A stretch of 30,117 nt of DNA from positions 1-30,117 of the forward strand of contig CAYRPN010000065.1 in assembly GCA_964426135.1 (NCBI GenBank), given 5' to 3'. Every line of letters begins with the position of its first letter. Positions within the stretch are counted from its first letter, which is position 1. The position numbers and the translations under genes are program-made. The DNA is from CAYRPN01 sp964426135 (GTDB taxonomy: Bacteria; Planctomycetota; Phycisphaerae; Phycisphaerales; Phycisphaeraceae). The notes under the pieces are model-generated. The model made no database searches. It worked only from the letters and a program-made list of their open reading frames with translations, and was not told where the DNA came from. This document shows positions 15,010 through 25,096 of this stretch, in pieces.

Positions 15010-15420
15010 TTAATCGCTGCGAAGCAGCGCGTTGAAACCCGCCTGGCGGAAATGATGGTCGTAGGCCAGGGCGTCCTCGATGCCCAGTTCGCGCATGATC
15101 TGAAAGGAAGCGCAGTCGGTGAGACTCCAGGCCTTGTCGTTGCGGGCGCGGTAAAGCGCCAATGCGCGATGAAACAACTCGCTCGTCTGCGGCACCACAT
15201 CCACACCCACATGACTACAAATCTCGTCAATCAGCGCGACGCCGGCGATACGAACCTGGCCCCGAGCCGCGACTGAAGCAAGCACCTCGGCGAGCACCAT
15301 CTGAGACGTGACGACGCGGGTGACGCGAAACTGGCGCCACAGGCCAATCGCTCGAGAATGCAAGGCGTCCCGGGCATCCACATGAGCTAGCCAGTAACTC
15401 GTGTCGGCAAAAACAATCAT
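15010..15420 (-). CDS. PIN-domain ribonuclease toxin (VapC-like)
   Basis: A 136-residue PIN-domain protein. The acidic metal-binding residues are D6 (VFADTSYW), E45 (VLAEVLAS), D102 (SLTDCASF) and D121 (AYDHHF). Length and layout are those of VapC-type endoribonucleases. Its ATG directly follows the stop codon of the small upstream gene (TGAATG, no gap), so the two are co-translated, the usual antitoxin-toxin order. Free toxin would be expected to cleave RNA and arrest growth. Confidence 0.85.
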   Translation of the reverse strand: MIVFADTSYWLAHVDARDALHSRAIGLWRQFRVTRVVTSQMVLAEVLASVAARGQVRIAGVALIDEICSHVGVDVVPQTSELFHRALALYRARNDKAWSLTDCASFQIMRELGIEDALAYDHHFRQAGFNALLRSD

Positions 15421-15636
15421 TCAATCTGGTTCCTGTTTGGGCGAACCGTACAGGTAATGATCGACATTTTTTGAAAGATCGCGCGGCAGGACATCCCATG
15501 CTTCCGGCGGGATGGATGCAGTGATCTTGTCAATCGCCGCGCCGAGCGTCTGGAGCACATTCTTATGGCGTCGACGTTTAGGCGCGGGGCGAGGCTTTCG
15601 TTGCGATCTCCTGGTCGTCTTCTTGGTCGTCTTCAT
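15421..15636 (-). CDS. Putative antitoxin partner of the PIN toxin
   Basis: A 71-residue protein with no family I recognise. The first 25 residues are extremely basic (KTTKKTTRRSQRKPR, then KRRRHK). The remainder, NVLQTLGAAIDKITASIPPEAWDVLPRD, looks helical and could bind the toxin. The call rests on its size, its position and its stop codon abutting the toxin start. GGGAG precedes ATG 15636 with 8-nt spacing. No ribbon-helix-helix or AbrB motif is evident, so if it autoregulates, the basic tail is the likely DNA-binding part. Confidence 0.65.
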   Translation of the reverse strand: MKTTKKTTRRSQRKPRPAPKRRRHKNVLQTLGAAIDKITASIPPEAWDVLPRDLSKNVDHYLYGSPKQEPD

Positions 15637-15651
15637 TGCAGGTACTCCCGG

Positions 15652-16803
15652 CTAGATGATAGTCGAGGGCCGAAAGATTTCCCGCAACTCCACCGCCCGA
15701 TGCTCCCTGGCGCTCACGTAACACGCCTCCACCAGCGCCATCGTTTTCAGATTGTCCGCGCCGCCAATCTCCGGCTCGCGGTCTTCCTCCAACGCACACA
15801 GCAGCTGCGCCATCGTCCCCACGAACGCGTCGGGGAACCAGACTTCCTTCCACCGCGGCTGGTACCACACGCCCGGCGACAACGCCGTGGAGAAGTCCAG
15901 CGTCGACGGCGTGGGCGCCGGATACTCCGGCCAACCGATCGTGCCCCGCGCCAGACCCATCGTGCCTTCCACGCGCCAGTTGATCCCAATATCTCCGCCG
16001 CCCCCGGCACCCGCCTTCCGCTTGGGCACCTCATCCGGCCCAGCCCAGACATCATCCCAGCTCGCCGCGCGGAAGCCGTTCTCGTATTCCAGAATGTAAA
16101 GCGCGATGCCGTCCTCGTGATCGAACTTCTGCAGCGTGCGCGGGTCCTTTCGCACCGAGGCGAACACCCGCACCGGGTCGCCGAACCAGTAGCGGAACGT
16201 GTCCAGGTGATGAATCGACATGATGCGAAGCGTGACCCAGCCCTGCCGCTTCTGCCACGGCATCCAGTGCGGGATCGCCCGCATGTCGATCGAGGCGAAC
16301 ACCGGCTCGCCCAGGTACCCGCGATCGAGCACGCTCTTGAGCCCGCGCACCGACTGGTCGTAACGCATGTTCTGATTCACCGCCAGCGTGATGCCCGCCT
16401 TCCTGCAGATCTTCACCACCTCCACCGCCTCCGCGTAATCGACACCCAGCGGCTTCTGCGCCAGGATGCCGCGCACGTGCGATTTGTGCTTGACGATTTC
16501 GCGGATCACTTCAAGCTGCAAGTCCGGCGGCACCGCCACGTCCACCACTTCCACGCTCTTGTCCTCCAGCATCTCCTGATACGTCGGATACGCCTTGCGA
16601 ATATTGTGCCGCTCCGCCACGCGCTGAGCGTTGGCGTAAGTCTGCGACGCGATGGCCACGGGGTTGAACCCCGCGCCGCGGTACGCCACCAGGTGGCAGT
16701 CCGCCATGATGAACCCGCTGCCGATGCAGCCGATGCCGGGCTTCCTGTTCTTCGGCAGCTTCGGCAGATAGTCGAGCCGCGGCGAAACCTTGATCTTCGA
16801 CAT
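15652..16803 (-). CDS. Gfo/Idh/MocA family oxidoreductase
   Basis: A 383-residue NAD(P)-dependent oxidoreductase. The Rossmann loop GIGCIGSGFIM lies at residues 23-33. QKP (116-118, in GILAQKPLGVDYAEA) takes the place of the common EKP motif. RIMSIHHLDTFRYWFGDP carries the family's catalytic-region histidines. These enzymes oxidise or reduce sugars, inositols and related alcohols; the substrate is unknown. There is no signal peptide, so it is cytoplasmic, unlike many planctomycete relatives. ATG 16803 has AAGGAGG with 5-nt spacing. The stop lies 15 bp before the antitoxin start on the same strand, so read-through into the toxin-antitoxin genes is likely. Confidence 0.9.
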   Translation of the reverse strand: MSKIKVSPRLDYLPKLPKNRKPGIGCIGSGFIMADCHLVAYRGAGFNPVAIASQTYANAQRVAERHNIRKAYPTYQEMLEDKSVEVVDVAVPPDLQLEVIREIVKHKSHVRGILAQKPLGVDYAEAVEVVKICRKAGITLAVNQNMRYDQSVRGLKSVLDRGYLGEPVFASIDMRAIPHWMPWQKRQGWVTLRIMSIHHLDTFRYWFGDPVRVFASVRKDPRTLQKFDHEDGIALYILEYENGFRAASWDDVWAGPDEVPKRKAGAGGGGDIGINWRVEGTMGLARGTIGWPEYPAPTPSTLDFSTALSPGVWYQPRWKEVWFPDAFVGTMAQLLCALEEDREPEIGGADNLKTMALVEACYVSAREHRAVELREIFRPSTII

Positions 16804-17238
16804 GAACGCCTCCTTGGAACCGGCGAGTATACCGGCCCCGCCAACCCCCACGAAAGTGGCCGGCCACGTACCCCCTGCGTGCCTGAACCGAGGGCAAATT
16901 GCGCAAAATCAGAGCCTTAGAAATCGACTGCCGAAAAGGTAGGACACTTTCCGGCCACATGGCACGGCCGCCCGCCACCCGAACCGGTACACCACGACAT
17001 GTCAAAGAACAACGCGACCCCGCAGGCGGGCCGTCGGCAAGTGCTACCTTACATTGACCGATCTTCTCAAAAGTTACGGCAGCGCTCGACGTAGGGTGGG
17101 TTGAGTCCGCGAAACCCACCACGGGCGGCGAACAGATTTCAGGTGCCGCAGCCCGCCCGCTCCTCGGATGGTGGATTTCGCAGAGCCTCAACCCACCCTG
17201 CTTGCTGAGACGAGATGCCGTCATGGGTATGATGTGAC
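16804..17238. other. Intergenic region between divergent genes
   Basis: 435 bp between the oxidoreductase and the HEAT-like gene. It must hold promoters for both, but I see no convincing -35/-10 pair. The only clear structure is the REP-like pair at 17091-17201. No gene is supported in it. Confidence 0.6.
17091..17201. repeat. GTAGGGTGGGTT inverted REP pair
   Basis: Left unit (17091-17119): GTAG, then GGTGGGTT, a 10-nt loop and AAACCCACC. Right unit (about 17170-17201): GGTGGATTTCG, CAGAGCC, TCAACCCACCC, then TGC, the imperfect inverse of the left unit. It has the same GTAG-plus-hairpin plan as 8799-8867 with a different stem extension. It ends about 38 bp before the next gene. Confidence 0.7.
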
Positions 17239-17817
17239 GTGGCGCAATCCAATCACATATTCGCGAATGAGGCGCGCGACGCAATGACAGTGGACGACTT
17301 GATTGCGAAGTACGGATCTCCTCATTCGGTGCCGCCGTTGCCGGCGCTCGAAGGGCTGGACAATGTGAATTGGTCTGATCTGAAGGATGCCTATGGGCCT
17401 GCGGTGGACGTCCCCGCGCTCTTGCGCGCCTTCGTCTCGGTCGATCCGGACGACCGGAAGTTCGCCGATCAACTCCTCTGCCAGACCATCTGGCACCAAG
17501 GCAATGTCTACTCGGCGACCTCGGCGGCCGTTCCGTTTCTGTTCAAACTGCTGGAAGAGGATGGACCGCACGACAAAGAGGCCGTCGTCGGCCTGATCGG
17601 TCTCATCGCCGACGGCCTTCCACCGTACTTGGACTGCGCAGAGGACGAATACCAGTCTGCAATCTGGGACAACATCCTCCGAAAGCAGGGGAAGTCGCTG
17701 GAGGACGAAATCGCAGATGGCCGACTGATCATTGCAGAAATCCGACGGCAACTGACCAAGCGAACGGAACTGCTGCGGGCGTGCTGTGGGGGACAACTCC
17801 CATCCTGGGCGAAATAG
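17239..17817 (+). CDS. HEAT-repeat-like protein of unknown function
   Basis: A 192-residue cytoplasmic protein. The segment VNWSDLKDAYGPAVDVPALLRAF, followed by LLCQTIWHQGNVYSATSAAVPFLFKLL, is typical of a HEAT-like family common in actinobacteria and other environmental bacteria, sometimes near polymorphic toxins as a possible immunity protein. No toxin gene is visible here. GTG 17239 gives the longest form. ATG 17284 (MTVDDLIAKYG) is an equally good start, and neither has a strong ribosome site. Many relatives are longer, so this may be a shortened version. The ending LLRACCGGQLPSWAK shows no domain. Confidence 0.6.
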   Translation: MAQSNHIFANEARDAMTVDDLIAKYGSPHSVPPLPALEGLDNVNWSDLKDAYGPAVDVPALLRAFVSVDPDDRKFADQLLCQTIWHQGNVYSATSAAVPFLFKLLEEDGPHDKEAVVGLIGLIADGLPPYLDCAEDEYQSAIWDNILRKQGKSLEDEIADGRLIIAEIRRQLTKRTELLRACCGGQLPSWAK

Positions 17818-17913
17818 CCCGCCGATCCAACCGTTGCTACACCCCATCTCCATCAAAGTCCGATCACCCGCCAACCGATCTTCACTGTACCTCGATTCGT
17901 ACAGGCTATACCC

Positions 17914-18927
<1,014 letters not shown>

Positions 18928-19092
18928 CTCGATTGATTCATGAGATGGTGCGGGAGCCGCGCACGCGGAGCGTGAGAACACTTGCGGGTGGAGAACTGTT
19001 CCGGGTGGAGAACACGTCCGGGTGGCCGGGGCTGCGAGACTGGGTGAGAACGTTGGGCGCACGCCTCGCGATTTGGCACTGGTTGCAACTCG

Positions 19093-19132
19093 GCCCTCAC
19101 CCCAACCCTCTCCCGGAGGGAGAGGGGGCCGG
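19093..19132. repeat. CCCTCACCCC...CTCTCCCGGAGGGAGAGGG repeat
   Basis: A 40-bp copy of the CCCTCACCCC family: a direct head (CCCTCACCCCAAC) followed by a palindrome (CCCTCTCCC, GGAGGGAGAGGG). It lies downstream of the epimerase and of the converging phosphofructokinase gene. The rest of 18928-19204 holds a GGTGGAGAAC-type short duplication (18978-19014) and nothing else I can support. Confidence 0.75.
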
Positions 19133-19204
19133 AATCCAAGCCCCGGAATTCCTGGCAGACTCCGAAGTTTCCGCTTGCGCGATCTGCGGGCGGCCACACC
19201 GGGT

Positions 19205-20299
19205 TCAATCGCCGAAGCACGCCTCAATCTCCCGTGCGGCCAGAATCAGCGGATGGTCGATCGGCACCAGCCGCTGCTTGTCTACCGCGTCGAGCAGGCC
19301 GATGTCGGTGACCGCGTTGCCGCGCATGACGACCAGCCGGTTGCGCCCGCCGCGCATCAACAGATCGATGGCGGCATGTCCGAACTGCGTCGCCAGGACG
19401 CGGTCCTGCGCGACGGGTGTGCCGCCGCGCTGCACGTGGCCCAGCACGGTGGTGCGCGTCTCCGTGCCCAGGCGTTGTTCGATCTCCACGGCCAGGTGTT
19501 GCCCGACGCCGCCGAGGCGAACGGGATCGGGGCTCATCGGGTCCAGCTTGGCGACGACCTGCCGGCCTTCTCTCGATCGCGCTCCTTCGGCGACGGCGAT
19601 GATGCTGAACCTTCGCCCCCGCGCCATGCGCTGCCGCAACGATTCGCACACGCGTTCGATGTCGTACGGAATCTCAGGAATCAGGATGACGTCGGCTCCG
19701 GTGGCGAGGCCCGCGTGAAGCGTGATCCATCCCGCGTTGCGGCCCATCAGTTCCACGACCATCGCGCGATGATGACTGGCGGCGGTGGTGCGGATGCGGT
19801 CGAGCGCCTCGGTGGCGATGGCGACGGCGGTCTGGAATCCGAAGGTCACATCCGTGCCCCACAGATCATTGTCGATGGTCTTGGGCACGCCGATGCAGTT
19901 GATGCCCGCCTCGGCGAACGGCCCGGCGCAGCTCATCGTGCCGTCGCCGCCGATGACGATGAGGGCATCGATGCCGCGATGGTTCAGATGATCGATGCAC
20001 CGCGGGACGACGTTGCGATGCTCGATCGCATCGCCGACGCGCACGGCGAGCTTCGCCGGATTGCAGCGATTGTTGGTGCCCAGGATGGTTCCGCCGAGCG
20101 TGAGGATGCCGCTGACGCTTTCGAAGGTGAGCGGCTTCATGCGGTTTTCGACGAGGCCCTGGAAGCCATCCTCGATGCCGACGACCTCCAGTCCGTGCTT
20201 GCGGGTGGCGGCCTTGGTGACCGCGCGGAGCACGGCGTTGAGGCCGGGGCAATCCCCGCCGCCGGTTAACAGGCCGATTTTTCGAATTTTTTCACTCAT
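19205..20299 (-). CDS. pfkA: 6-phosphofructokinase
   Basis: A 364-residue cytoplasmic glycolytic enzyme that phosphorylates fructose 6-phosphate. Landmarks are LLTGGGDCPGLNA (10-22), GGDGT (117-121), PKTIDND (139-145, with the catalytic aspartate) and ELMGRNAGW (183-191). The glycine in GGDGT (equivalent to G104 of the E. coli enzyme) favours ATP as phosphate donor. However, the lysine in PKTIDND (equivalent to G124) is the form common in pyrophosphate-dependent enzymes, so this is a mixed G/K type and donor choice should be tested. ATG 20299 follows AGGA by 8 nt. It is divergent from the Rrf2 regulator gene across a 122-bp shared upstream region. Confidence 0.93.
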   Translation of the reverse strand: MSEKIRKIGLLTGGGDCPGLNAVLRAVTKAATRKHGLEVVGIEDGFQGLVENRMKPLTFESVSGILTLGGTILGTNNRCNPAKLAVRVGDAIEHRNVVPRCIDHLNHRGIDALIVIGGDGTMSCAGPFAEAGINCIGVPKTIDNDLWGTDVTFGFQTAVAIATEALDRIRTTAASHHRAMVVELMGRNAGWITLHAGLATGADVILIPEIPYDIERVCESLRQRMARGRRFSIIAVAEGARSREGRQVVAKLDPMSPDPVRLGGVGQHLAVEIEQRLGTETRTTVLGHVQRGGTPVAQDRVLATQFGHAAIDLLMRGGRNRLVVMRGNAVTDIGLLDAVDKQRLVPIDHPLILAAREIEACFGD

Positions 20300-20421
20300 G
20301 AGCAAAATCCTGCTTTTCCACACCGTACGCATGCGGACGAATCTGCTACAATCGGGCAAGGGTCCAGGCGAGCGAATTCACCGTGGTCGATGATGGGTGG
20401 TTTTCTTTTCGAGCCTGACAC

Positions 20422-20913
20422 ATGATTTACTCCAGCGCATGTGCTTACGCGATCCGAGCCTTGGCGCGTCTGGCCATTATGCGGCCTGACGGGTACCTCC
20501 TGCTCGAAGATCTCTGCGCCGGCACCGACCTGCCGCGCCATTTCGTCGCCAAGATTTTCCAGGACCTCGTCCGCCGGGGCCTGCTCACCAGCGCCAAGGG
20601 CCGCGGCGGCGGTTTCGCGCTGGCGCGAAAGCCGGAGCAGATCACGCTGCTCGAAATCGTCTCCAACATCGACGGCGTCGAGCAACTCGAACACTGCGTC
20701 GTCGGCATGGATCGCTGCGACGATCACCAGCCCTGCCCCCAGCATGACATCTGGAAAGGCATTCGCAACCAGCTTCGCACCTTTCTCAAGGAGACGTCGC
20801 TGCAGACGATGGCCTTGACGCTGAAAAAGAAGATGGAACTGCTGGGCCAGGCGGCGCCGCAACCGACGAGCGCCTCCAAACCGCTGCGCGGCGGCACGGA
20901 AGCCACCAGTTGA
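20422..20913 (+). CDS. Rrf2 family iron-sulfur transcriptional regulator
   Basis: A 163-residue regulator. The winged helix-turn-helix is at about residues 1-70 (MIYSSACAYAIRALARLA, then LPRHFVAKIFQDLVRRGLLTSAKGRGGGF). A cluster-binding loop holds three cysteines, C92-x6-C99-x5-C105, followed by H108. This is the arrangement that holds a [2Fe-2S] or [4Fe-4S] cluster in IscR/NsrR-type members, so it probably senses redox state, nitric oxide or iron-sulfur status. It is divergent from the phosphofructokinase gene and may control it and itself. TACAAT at 20348-20353 is a possible -10 box without a clear -35. The C-terminal 25 residues are low complexity. Confidence 0.9.
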   Translation: MIYSSACAYAIRALARLAIMRPDGYLLLEDLCAGTDLPRHFVAKIFQDLVRRGLLTSAKGRGGGFALARKPEQITLLEIVSNIDGVEQLEHCVVGMDRCDDHQPCPQHDIWKGIRNQLRTFLKETSLQTMALTLKKKMELLGQAAPQPTSASKPLRGGTEATS

Positions 20914-20926
20914 AAGTTCGGTCTTC

Positions 20927-22633
<1,707 letters not shown>

Positions 22634-22655
22634 GGGGAAGGAGGAGGTAGAGGAG

Positions 22656-22690
22656 AGAAGAAGGTAAAGAAGGTAAAGAAGGTAAAGAAG
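22656..22690. repeat. GTAAAGAAG 9-bp tandem repeat
   Basis: Three perfect GTAAAGAAG units within a purine-only stretch beginning near 22633, directly upstream of the histidine kinase start. A C/T-rich block at 22835-22892 contains TACCTTC three times, the inverse of the same unit, so the two blocks form a loose inverted pair around 145 bp of unremarkable sequence. Confidence 0.65.
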
Positions 22691-22834
22691 AAATCGATGC
22701 AGGAGGCATACAGACGAAGAATCAACGTCAACGAATGCGCGACCGTCTCAGCAGGACTGCACCGGAATCGTCAGTCAGAGTCGGCGCTTTTAAGTCCACG
22801 TTTCCTGCGCCACGCGGGCCATCACTTCCTGCGT

Positions 22835-22892
22835 CTCCTCTCCGCATTCTCTACCTTCATTACCTTCTCTTCGTTCTTTACCTTCTTCCCCT
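22835..22892. repeat. C/T-rich TACCTTC repeat block after panD
   Basis: Degenerate CTCTACCTTCAT, TACCTTCTCTTCG and TTTACCTTCTTCCCC units run up to the panD stop codon. They are inverse copies of the GAAGGTA-type repeat at 22656-22690. Confidence 0.5.
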
Positions 22893-23291
22893 TCACTCCC
22901 ACAACTGCGCCGGCTCATCCACCGTGCTCGGATAACGCAGCACATCCCCCACCGCGTTCCCTTCGGTGGCCAGCACGACGACGCCTTCGTGATCGTCGAG
23001 TTCCTCGGTGTCGACATAGCCGTAGCACACGATGATGACCTTATGCCCCGGGGCGACGAGTTTGGCGGCGGCGCCGTTGATGCCGATGATGCCCGACCCC
23101 GGCTCGCCGCGGATCACATACGTTTCAAACCGCGCCGCGTTATCGATGTCGAGCACATGCACCGTCTCATTGGGCCGAATGCCGCTGGCGCGCAGCAGGT
23201 CGGCGTCGATCGTGACCGATCCGACGTAGTTCGGATCGCACTGCGTCACCGTCGCCCGGTGAATCTTGGCTCGCATCATCTTGTGAAACAT
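22893..23291 (-). CDS. panD: Aspartate 1-decarboxylase precursor
   Basis: A 132-residue cytoplasmic pro-enzyme that cleaves itself at G24-S25 (in NYVGSVTID) to make a pyruvoyl group, then decarboxylates aspartate to beta-alanine for pantothenate and coenzyme A. The ATG at 23291 puts the cleavage site at the same number as in E. coli PanD, together with K9 (RAKIHRA), R53 and Y57 (RFETYVIRG), which line the active site. AGGAG precedes it with 6-nt spacing. The C-terminus is slightly extended (STVDEPAQLWE). It sits upstream of the histidine kinase and downstream of coaB on the same strand. Confidence 0.95.
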   Translation of the reverse strand: MFHKMMRAKIHRATVTQCDPNYVGSVTIDADLLRASGIRPNETVHVLDIDNAARFETYVIRGEPGSGIIGINGAAAKLVAPGHKVIIVCYGYVDTEELDDHEGVVVLATEGNAVGDVLRYPSTVDEPAQLWE

Positions 23292-23350
23292 CGGGGGCTC
23301 CTGTGCGGCTGAGAATTGTAGCACGCTGATGCCCACAGGCTTGCTCCAGT

Positions 23351-23385
23351 CCCCTCTCCCTCCGGGAGAGGGTCAGGGTGAGGGC
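23351..23385. repeat. CCCTCACCCC-family repeat (reverse copy)
   Basis: CCCCTCTCCCTCCGGGAGAGGG followed by TCAGGGTGAGGG, the inverse orientation of the copy at 23515-23551. The two lie in the 275-bp gap between panD and coaB. Confidence 0.7.
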
Positions 23386-23514
23386 CGAAGAACGGCGGCC
23401 TCACGGCGCTTTGAAAATCGTCAGCAACCGGCGAAGGCTCGCTGTGAAATTGACGTTGCGAGCGCAAGGCAGCGCGCGCGAGCGAAAGTGAAACCGGATG
23501 CACAAGACTCACCC

Positions 23515-23551
23515 GCCCTCACCCCAGCCCTCTCCCGGAGGGAGAGGGGGC
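23515..23551. repeat. CCCTCACCCC-family repeat (forward copy)
   Basis: GCCCTCACCCCAGCCC then TCTCCCGGAGGGAGAGGGGG. It is almost identical to 19093-19132 and inverted relative to 23351-23385. It ends 15 bp past the coaB stop codon, where the palindrome may act as a weak terminator. Confidence 0.75.
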
Positions 23552-23566
23552 CGGAACAGCCGCCGA

Positions 23567-24322
23567 TTACCGTTCCACTGCTTCCGCCAGCTTCCGCTCC
23601 ACCACCTCCGCCAGCCTCGCCGCCAGGTTCGGCCGGGCGATCCATTCTTCTCCCGCGTCGCCGAGGAGATACGCGCCCGGCTGCTCGCCGCCGACCATCG
23701 CCAGCGTGTTGGCGACGAGAAAATCCGCGCCGCTGGCGGCGCGGCTGGCCTGGCCGATGCGGATCAACTCGTCCTTCGAAATCCCCACTTCGAGCTTGAA
23801 CTTGAAGAGCAGGCCGCGATGGTTCCAGTCCTTGCGGAACAGGTCCACGAGTTTTTCCGTCTGCTCGCCGAGGATCGCGATCGCCGGGTGATTGCTCTTC
23901 ACCTTGCCTGCCTGCACATCGCACACGCGCCAGATTTCCTCGCCCGGATTGGTTCCGGCGCGACGCTCCTGCACGCGGTACGTCCGCACCGGCCGATAGT
24001 CCGCCACCGCCGCCGTCATGAACGCCGCGTCATATTTCCGGCTCGCCAGCATCGCCGCCAGCGCGCCCTTCAGTTCCGCATGGCAGCCGAAGCCGCACGC
24101 CGTGATCGGATGCGGCGCGCTCAGCCCCGCGGCGACCATGGCCAGGTGCTGCTTGTTGCTGGTGATCAGATCGACCGGCCCCAGCCGGGCGAGCGCCCGT
24201 GCAATGTCGAAGCCGGTGTTGCCGGTGAAGATGTTGCCCCAGTCGCGCACGTCATCGATGCGCTCGCGCGTGTTGCCCGCGGTGACCAGGAATCGCGGCT
24301 GATTGCTCGACATGGTGAACAT
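23567..24322 (-). CDS. coaB: Stand-alone phosphopantothenate-cysteine ligase (CoaB-like)
   Basis: A 251-residue protein matching the CoaB (DFP C-terminal) half of coenzyme A biosynthesis, which joins cysteine to 4'-phosphopantothenate. Landmarks are FLVTAGNTRERIDDVR (11-26), FTGNTGFDIA (32-41), AAFMTAAVADYRPVR (99-113), LLFKFKLEVG (171-180) and DFLVANTLAMVG (200-211). The CoaC decarboxylase domain found at the N-terminus of bifunctional CoaBC is absent, so a separate coaC gene is expected elsewhere. ATG 24322 has AGGA with 8-nt spacing, while ATG 24313 has none. It is followed 275 bp downstream by panD, another coenzyme A gene. A long G-rich tandem repeat begins 20 bp upstream of the start. 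Confidence 0.88.
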   Translation of the reverse strand: MFTMSSNQPRFLVTAGNTRERIDDVRDWGNIFTGNTGFDIARALARLGPVDLITSNKQHLAMVAAGLSAPHPITACGFGCHAELKGALAAMLASRKYDAAFMTAAVADYRPVRTYRVQERRAGTNPGEEIWRVCDVQAGKVKSNHPAIAILGEQTEKLVDLFRKDWNHRGLLFKFKLEVGISKDELIRIGQASRAASGADFLVANTLAMVGGEQPGAYLLGDAGEEWIARPNLAARLAEVVERKLAEAVER

Positions 24323-24342
24323 GATAGGAATCCTGGAGATGC

Positions 24343-24685
24343 GAAGGTGAGAAGGTGAGAAGGTGACGGGGTGACGGGGTGAGGGGGTGAGGGGGTGTGG
24401 GGGTGTGGGGGTGTGGGGGTGTGGGGGTGTGGGGGTGTGGGGGTGNNNNNNNNNNNNNNNNNNNNNNNNNNNNNNNNNNNNNNNNNNNNNNNNNNNNNNN
24501 NNNNNNNNNNNNNNNNNNNNNNNNNNNNNNNNNNNNNNNNNNNNNGGGTGTGGGGGTGTGGGGGTGTGGGGGTGTGGGGGTGTGGGGGTGTGGGGGTGTG
24601 AGGGTGTGAGGGTGTGAGGGCGTGGGGGTGTGGGGGTGTGGGGGTGTGGGGGTGTGAGGGTGTGAGGGTGTGGGGGTGTGAGGAT
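24343..24685. repeat. 8-bp G-rich minisatellite
   Basis: Eight-base units follow one another without gaps and change stepwise: GAAGGTGA three times, CGGGGTGA twice, GGGGGTGA once, then GGGGGTGT many times. After the unknown bases come more GGGGGTGT with GAGGGTGT and GAGGGCGT variants, ending GAGGATGA. The runs of five G separated by TGT could form G-quadruplexes. The array lies just upstream of coaB, on the non-template strand of the other direction. Its true length is unknown because of the gap. Confidence 0.93.
24446..24545. other. Assembly gap of 100 N
   Basis: Exactly 100 undetermined bases inside the minisatellite. The round number indicates a scaffolding placeholder, so real distance and unit count are unknown. 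Confidence 0.98.
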
Positions 24686-24692
24686 GAGCGTC

Positions 24693-24826
24693 GGGTGGCC
24701 GGGGCTGGAGTCCGCGGAAGCCCCGGAAAGGGCGCGGCGCAGCCAACAAGTCAGCGGAAATCGTCCATCGCCAGAGCAAGGTGTACCGTTCCGGGGCATC
24801 CGCAAAGCCTCCTGCCCCGGCCACCC
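24693..24826. repeat. GGGTGGCCGGGGC inverted repeat
   Basis: GGGTGGCCGGGGC (24693-24705) and GCCCCGGCCACCC (24814-24826) are perfect 13-bp inverse arms. Inside them, GGAAGCCCCGGAA and TTCCGGGGCATCC form a second imperfect inverse pair. GGGTGGCCGGGGCTG also occurs once at 19019-19033, so the arm is a dispersed sequence. Confidence 0.65.
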
Positions 24827-25096
24827 TGAGCCGCCCGCGGCCAGCCCGCCCAGCCCGGGCCACCGCGGGCCACCCGCCGTGTTGCGTGCGACAACAAACG
24901 TCCGCGCTGTTCCGCGCTTCGGTGGGAGCCTCACCCTTACATGACGACCTCTGATACTCCCTCTCAGATTCGGATACGCACACAAAGGTTACAAATCGCT
25001 TGCCGCATTTTCTTGTCACGCTGACGACGCGCTCATCATCCCATTTCACGATGGCACGCAGACGGTGGAACCCAATCGCCATCGTGGAGCACTCCC

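Larger units (their letters stand above)
24323..25096. other. Intergenic region between divergent coaB and acyltransferase genes
   Basis: 774 bp, including 100 unknown bases. It holds the G-rich minisatellite (24343-24685), an inverted repeat (24693-24826) and about 270 bp of ordinary sequence (24827-25096), in which GGAG at 25086-25089 is the ribosome site of the acyltransferase. No gene is supported; apparent reading frames through the minisatellite are low-complexity artefacts. Confidence 0.7.

Noticed and set aside
24387..24617. Small open frames through the G-rich repeat
   Set aside because: They consist only of repeated Gly/Val/Trp/Cys or Pro/His/Thr and contain the unknown bases; an 8-bp repeat is open in several frames by composition.
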